Positions 5,224 to 8,436 of a DNA stretch of 8,436 bases are shown here, piece after piece (position 1 is the stretch's first letter; every line of letters starts with the position of its first letter). Below the pieces are notes generated by a model. That model was not told where the DNA came from. It ran no database searches and was given only the letters and a program-made list of their open reading frames with translations. Source of the stretch: Actinomycetes bacterium (lineage in GTDB: Bacteria; Actinomycetota; CADDZG01; JAHWKV01); assembly GCA_029263035.1 (NCBI GenBank), contig JAJCYF010000104.1:1-8436 (forward strand), given 5' to 3'. A program made the position numbers and the translations under genes.

Positions 5224-5739
5224 ATGGCCAAATACGCAACGTTCGTCACCACCAAGGGCAACATCAAAGTCGAGCTTCTACCCGATCACGCTCCCGAAAC
5301 GGTGGAGAACTTCGTCGGTCTCGCCACGGGAAGCAAGGAGTGGACCCACCCCAGGACCGGCGAGCGCCACAGCGGCGACTCCCTGTACGCCGGCACCATC
5401 CTCCACCGGGTGATCCCCAACTTCATGATTCAGGGCGGCGACCCACTGGGCACCGGCACCGGCGGCCCGGGCTACAAGTTCAAGGACGAGGTCAGCGGCG
5501 GTCCGTCGTTCGACGGTTCGGGCTGGCTGGCAATGGCCAACTCCGGCCCCGGAACCAACGGCAGCCAGTTCTTCATCACCACCGCTGACACCTCGTGGCT
5601 GACCGGCAAGCACACCATCTTCGGCAAAGTCGTTGAGGGCCAGGATGTCGCCGACGCGATCTCCCTGGTAGCCACCCGCTCTGGCGACCGCCCCTTCGAG
5701 GACATCGTCCTGCAGGAAGTGAAGATCGAGGACGAGTAG
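5224..5739 (+). CDS. ppiB: Cyclophilin-type peptidyl-prolyl cis-trans isomerase
   Basis: A 171-residue single-domain cyclophilin with no signal peptide or lipobox, so probably cytosolic. It catalyses cis-trans isomerisation of Xaa-Pro bonds. Active-site positions are kept: Arg62, Phe67, Met68 and Gln70 in LHRVIPNFMIQGGDP, then GTGTGGPGY at 76-84, MANSGPGTNGSQFFIT at 104-119 with Phe117, Trp125, and His130 in LTGKHTIFG. Start choice: a TTG 10 codons upstream is in frame, but AGGAGG (5214-5219) lies 4 nt before the ATG at 5224, and MAKYATFVTTKGNIKVEL is a normal cyclophilin N-terminus. It is separated by 67 nt from the upstream gene. TAGACT at 5183-5188 could be its own -10 box, but the -35 is poor. 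Its stop lies 6 nt from the end of the convergent phosphatase gene. Confidence 0.94.
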   Translation: MAKYATFVTTKGNIKVELLPDHAPETVENFVGLATGSKEWTHPRTGERHSGDSLYAGTILHRVIPNFMIQGGDPLGTGTGGPGYKFKDEVSGGPSFDGSGWLAMANSGPGTNGSQFFITTADTSWLTGKHTIFGKVVEGQDVADAISLVATRSGDRPFEDIVLQEVKIEDE

Positions 5740-5745
5740 CCCCGA

Positions 5746-6471
5746 TCAGGCGGGGAGTACCAACTCCTCCAGCTTGACCAGTAATTCTTCAGTGCCGGCG
5801 GCCACCGTCATGGGGCCGTGCGTGCGGGCCACCCCGCCGGCATCGTTCACCAGAGCGATGCCGGCGCTGACGTCCCAGTGCTGGACCCCCTCCTCGTAGA
5901 ATCCGTCCAGGCGGCCGCACGCCACCCACGCCAGGTCCAATGCGCACGAGCCGACCCGGCGGATGTCACGAACAATCGGCAGCAGGTTGGCCACGGTAGC
6001 GGCCTGGCGAGCCCGGGTCTCGGCCGAGTAGGCAAACCCGGTCCCGATCAAAGAATCGGCCAGGTCGACTTTGCGGCTGGGGGTAAGCCGGGAGGGGTCG
6101 GCGAAGGTTTCCCGCCGGCTGGGGTCGTACACCACGCCGAGGCGCTCAGAGCCCTCCACGCCGATTGACACGCACCAGTGGGGGAACCCATAGGTGTAGT
6201 TGACGGTACCGTCCAGGGGGTCGACCACCCACCGGATACCGCTGGTCCCCTCATTGGCCGAGCCCTCTTCGGCGATGATCGCATCGTGCGGGCGCAGTCT
6301 GCGTAGTTTGTCGACGATGTGGCGTTCCGCCGCCCGGTCGGCCTCGGTGACCAGGTCGGTGGGCGTTGACTTGGATGTGGTGACCCCGCCGGTCCCCATC
6401 GTCAGCAGGATCTCCCCCGCCTCGGTTGCCAGCTCGACCCCCAGGCTCCGCAGCTGCTCCTTCAGCCCCAC
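5746..6471 (-). CDS. Inositol monophosphatase-family phosphatase
   Basis: A 241-residue member of the Mg2+-dependent FIG/IMPase superfamily. Signature residues are present: TDLVTEADRAAE at about 38-49, the metal-binding Glu pair in IIAEEGS (68-69), motif A DPLDGTVNY at 84-92, and motif B HWDVSAG at 198-204. The family hydrolyses phosphate monoesters such as inositol-1-phosphate, histidinol phosphate or fructose-1,6-bisphosphate, and the sequence does not choose between them. In Actinomycetota inositol feeds phosphatidylinositol and mycothiol synthesis. The frame opens upstream to 6510, but that start has no ribosome-binding site and lies inside yjbQ. GTG at 6471 falls one base after the yjbQ TGA (TGAcGTG), so coupled translation is likely. 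It converges on the cyclophilin gene. Confidence 0.88.
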   Translation of the reverse strand: MGLKEQLRSLGVELATEAGEILLTMGTGGVTTSKSTPTDLVTEADRAAERHIVDKLRRLRPHDAIIAEEGSANEGTSGIRWVVDPLDGTVNYTYGFPHWCVSIGVEGSERLGVVYDPSRRETFADPSRLTPSRKVDLADSLIGTGFAYSAETRARQAATVANLLPIVRDIRRVGSCALDLAWVACGRLDGFYEEGVQHWDVSAGIALVNDAGGVARTHGPMTVAAGTEELLVKLEELVLPA

Positions 6472-6472
6472 G

Positions 6473-6883
6473 TCAGCCGCGATCCGCCAGGAAGGCGAGG
6501 AGCACCTCACGCCGGGGGTTGTCGACGTTGGGATCGATGAGGACGATGCTCTGCCAGGTCCCCAGGCTGACCTCGCCGCCGAGCACCGGCAGCGTAAGGG
6601 TGGGGGAGATGAATGCCGGGAGGATGTGGTCGGCGCCGTGGCCCGGCGAGCCGTGGGAATGGGTGTAGCGGTTGTCCCGGGGCAGCAGGTCGTCCAGGCG
6701 AGCCCACAGGTCTTCCTCGCTGCCCGATTCCAGCTCCATGAGAATGAGCCCCGCCGTCGCGTGCGGGACGCTGACGTTGATCAGGCCGTCCCCTTCGGCG
6801 TGAACGAAGCGCCGTACCTCGGGGGTAAGGTCGACCATTGACCTGGTGCTGCCGGTTTCCAGCCGGAGCCGGTGAGTCTTCAT
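6473..6883 (-). CDS. yjbQ: YjbQ/UPF0047-family protein (secondary thiamine-phosphate synthase type)
   Basis: A 136-residue protein, the normal length for the UPF0047/YjbQ family. Conserved features: VSVPHATAGLILMELESG at 37-54, YTHSHGSPGHGADHI at 73-87 with a His cluster, and VSLGTWQSIVLID at 105-117. The E. coli homolog has weak thiamine-phosphate synthase activity, but the physiological role is not settled, so the name should be read as a family label. Start choice: TTG at 6904 is in frame, but ATG at 6883 aligns with the family start. There is no ribosome-binding site, and a TACACT box lies 6 nt before the ATG, so the mRNA is probably leaderless. It is first in a two-gene unit with the phosphatase and divergent from the aldo/keto reductase. 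Confidence 0.88.
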   Translation of the reverse strand: MKTHRLRLETGSTRSMVDLTPEVRRFVHAEGDGLINVSVPHATAGLILMELESGSEEDLWARLDDLLPRDNRYTHSHGSPGHGADHILPAFISPTLTLPVLGGEVSLGTWQSIVLIDPNVDNPRREVLLAFLADRG

Positions 6884-6889
6884 GGAGCC

Positions 6890-6895
6890 AGTGTA
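6890..6895 (-). promoter_or_regulatory. -10 box of a leaderless promoter for yjbQ
   Basis: TACACT on the minus strand ends 6 nt before the yjbQ ATG, which puts the expected transcription start at or beside the A of the ATG. No clear -35 is seen at 17-18 bp, and no ribosome-binding site is present. Confidence 0.5.
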
Positions 6896-6934
6896 TTGGC
6901 GCAATGCCCGGATGCGCGGAACGGGGGGATGATC

Positions 6935-6940
6935 TACGCT
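6935..6940 (+). promoter_or_regulatory. -10 box of a leaderless promoter for the aldo/keto reductase
   Basis: TACGCT ends 5 nt before the ATG at 6946. There is no purine-rich ribosome-binding site in the few bases before the ATG (GGGTC only). The arrangement mirrors the divergent yjbQ promoter 40 bp away. Confidence 0.45.
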
Positions 6941-6945
6941 GGGTC

Positions 6946-7971
6946 ATGGAGTACGTCCGCCTGGGTTCTACCGGCGTAATGGTCAGTTCGCTCTGCCTGG
7001 GAACCATGATGTTCGGCCAGTGGGGCAATCCCGACCAAGACCAGGGCGTGGAGGTGATCCGGGCCGCTCTCGATGCCGGCATCAACTTCATCGATACCGC
7101 GGACGTGTACTCGGCCGGAGAGTCCGAGGAGATCGTCGGCAAGGCGCTCAAGGGCCGCAACCGGGACGACATCGTGCTCGCCACGAAGTTTTACAACCCC
7201 ATGGGGGAGGGCCCGAACGACCGGGGAACCTCCCGCAAATACATCCTCCGGGCGGTGGAGGCGTCGTTGCGGCGCCTGGGCACCGACTACATCGACCTAT
7301 ACCAAACGCATCGGCCCGACCCCCAAACCGACGTGGAGGAGACGCTGTCGGCGCTCACCGATCTGGTGCGCCAGGGAAAGGTCCGCTACCTGGGCTCAAC
7401 CACCTACCCGGCTGCCGACCTGGTCGAGGCGCAGTGGGTTGCCGCCGACCGCCGTCTCGAACGCTACGTCTGCGAACAGCCGCCCTACTCGATTCTTGTG
7501 CGCGCCATTGAGAGGGAGGTTCTGCCGGCCGCCCAGAAGCACCGCATGGGGGTGATCGTCTGGAGCCCGCTGGCCGGCGGATGGCTGTCTGGCAAGTTCC
7601 GCAAGGGCAAGCCGGTGGAGAAGACCGGGCGGGCCGAGCGGATCCCCGCCCGCTTCGATGAGTCCCTTCCGGGAAACAAGCGCAAGTACGAGGTGATCGA
7701 GGAGCTGATCCCGCTGGCGGAGAAGGAAGGGATCTCACTGGTCGAGCTGGCGGTGGCCTGGACGCTCGAGCACCCGGCGGTCACCTCCAGCATCATCGGC
7801 CCCCGGACCCTTGACCAGCTCAAGGGTCAACTCCGGGCGGCAGAGGTCCGGCTGTCGGCGGAAACACTCGACGCCATCGACGAGTTGGTTCCTCCGGGCG
7901 TGACCCTCAACCCCGCCGATAACGGCTACGACCCGGTGTGGCTGCAGCCGGAGCACCGCCGCCGGCGGTAG
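6946..7971 (+). CDS. Aldo/keto reductase (NADP-dependent oxidoreductase family)
   Basis: A 341-residue AKR with the complete catalytic tetrad: Asp50 and Tyr55 in NFIDTADVYSAGESE, Lys81 in LATKFYN, and His122 in LYQTHRPD. The C-terminal SIIGPRTLDQLKGQL is the usual nucleotide-binding stretch. The family reduces aldehydes and ketones with NAD(P)H in the cytosol; the substrate is unknown. It most resembles the YghZ/Kv-beta-like or general stress-type branch. Start choice: the frame opens upstream to 6838, but MEYVRLGSTGVMVSSLCLG from ATG 6946 is the normal N-terminus, and a TACGCT box sits 5 nt ahead. It is divergent from yjbQ. The last 65 bases overlap the 3' end of the opposite-strand HTTM gene, and the protein ends in a basic HRRRR tail. 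Confidence 0.93.
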   Translation: MEYVRLGSTGVMVSSLCLGTMMFGQWGNPDQDQGVEVIRAALDAGINFIDTADVYSAGESEEIVGKALKGRNRDDIVLATKFYNPMGEGPNDRGTSRKYILRAVEASLRRLGTDYIDLYQTHRPDPQTDVEETLSALTDLVRQGKVRYLGSTTYPAADLVEAQWVAADRRLERYVCEQPPYSILVRAIEREVLPAAQKHRMGVIVWSPLAGGWLSGKFRKGKPVEKTGRAERIPARFDESLPGNKRKYEVIEELIPLAEKEGISLVELAVAWTLEHPAVTSSIIGPRTLDQLKGQLRAAEVRLSAETLDAIDELVPPGVTLNPADNGYDPVWLQPEHRRRR

Positions 7972-8436
7972 CGGACTTCGAAGGCTGAAGATCCGGCGGC
8001 CCGGCTACGCCGCCGGCGGGGGTGATCTCACTGAAGAAGGCCAGGTAGGCCGAGGCCATGAGTAGCGCGAAAGTGAGCAGGTCCGGCACGAGCCTCATGG
8101 TCGCCAGGATCGTCAGGTGAAAGCCCACGCCCACCACGAACGCCAGCGGACGCAGGCGCCGGTTCCAGAACGCAACCGCCAGGAACGCCTCGGTAGCCAC
8201 CGACGCCAGGGCTAGCAACATGAAAACCCACGGTGGCACCGACTCCATTCCGGGCAACCGCATGTTCGCCCTGAGCACCAGTCCGGACAGAAAGTACAGG
8301 TTCAGCTTGGCGGCCGCGGCAAAGCCGTAGACGATGCTGACCTGCAGGCGCATGAGAACCACCGGCCAGGCTGGAATCCCATCCACCGGGCCTGACCGCC
8401 GGGCGTCCAGGGAGAGCACGGCGCCGCTGCGAGCCA
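7907..8436 (-). CDS. HTTM-family membrane protein, C-terminal part (start lies beyond the right edge)
   Basis: About 175 C-terminal residues are visible, and the frame is open to the window edge. A GTG at 8419 is in frame but lies mid-domain, so it is not taken as the start. The stretch SLDARRSGPVDGIPAWPVVL, then RLQVSIVYGFAAAAKLN and, later, VVGVGFHLTILATM, matches the HTTM (vitamin K-dependent gamma-carboxylase-like) family. About four hydrophobic segments are seen. The biochemical role of bacterial HTTM proteins is mostly unknown, and vitamin K-dependent carboxylation should not be assumed. After the last helix there is a low-complexity Ala/Gly/Pro tail ending RSRYRRG. The final 65 bases run antisense through the end of the reductase gene. 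Confidence 0.72.
   Translation of the reverse strand, partial: ARSGAVLSLDARRSGPVDGIPAWPVVLMRLQVSIVYGFAAAAKLNLYFLSGLVLRANMRLPGMESVPPWVFMLLALASVATEAFLAVAFWNRRLRPLAFVVGVGFHLTILATMRLVPDLLTFALLMASAYLAFFSEITPAGGVAGPPDLQPSKSATAGGGAPAAATPGRSRYRRG

Noticed and set aside
5740..5755. Short hairpin ccccg/cgggg between the convergent cyclophilin and phosphatase genes
   Set aside because: Only five pairs and no U-run on either strand; too weak to call a terminator.
6200..6841. Long plus-strand open frame (213 codons) across the phosphatase and yjbQ genes
   Set aside because: It is antisense to two genes with clear family motifs; its composition is what GC-rich third positions produce on the opposite strand.
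7916..7923. GCCGATAA on the plus strand, a sigma-28 -10 match
   Set aside because: It lies inside the aldo/keto reductase coding sequence, and no TAAA is found 14-16 bp upstream (gggc at the expected place). Chance match.

Overview
The window looks like chromosome from a GC-rich, probably unicellular member of the Actinomycetota. The evidence is the tight Tad/Flp pilus operon with TadE-family pseudopilins, two divergent genes that appear to be leaderless (TANNNT box 5-6 nt before the ATG), a GT87 mannosyltransferase-like membrane protein, and promoters of the WhiG/FliA (sigma-28) type. Class or genus cannot be fixed from this sequence.

Left half (1-3590, minus strand): a Tad (tight adherence) pilus locus read right to left. 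It holds two near-identical Flp pilin genes (3378-3590 and 2865-3077), a TadG-like protein (1396-2724), two TadE-family pseudopilins (927-1394 and 451-924) and the start of cpaB/rcpC, which runs off the left edge. The four genes from tadG to cpaB are tightly packed, with gaps from 1 to 12 nt. Both pilin genes are followed by a hairpin with the same stem core and loop. The upstream pilin gene also has an intrinsic terminator, so it is probably transcribed alone, while the downstream pilin gene probably heads the operon with partial attenuation after it.

Centre (3591-5156): a divergent regulatory region and a plus-strand GT87/DUF2029 polytopic glycosyltransferase. The main discovery is here. 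Both pilin genes carry TAAA-N15-GCCGATA, the sigma-28/WhiG consensus at exact spacing, about 115 nt before the ATG. The glycosyltransferase carries TTAA-N15-GCCGATA 34 nt before its ATG. Pilins and glycosyltransferase thus look like one sigma-28-type regulon, and the Ser/Thr-containing pilin tails suggest a glycosylation substrate.

Right half (5157-8436): housekeeping-type genes. They are a cytosolic cyclophilin peptidyl-prolyl isomerase (+), a converging two-gene unit of YjbQ-family protein and inositol-monophosphatase-family phosphatase (-), a divergent aldo/keto reductase (+), and the C-terminal part of an HTTM-family membrane protein (-) whose 3' end overlaps the reductase gene. No tRNA, rRNA, CRISPR array, IS element or phage gene was seen.
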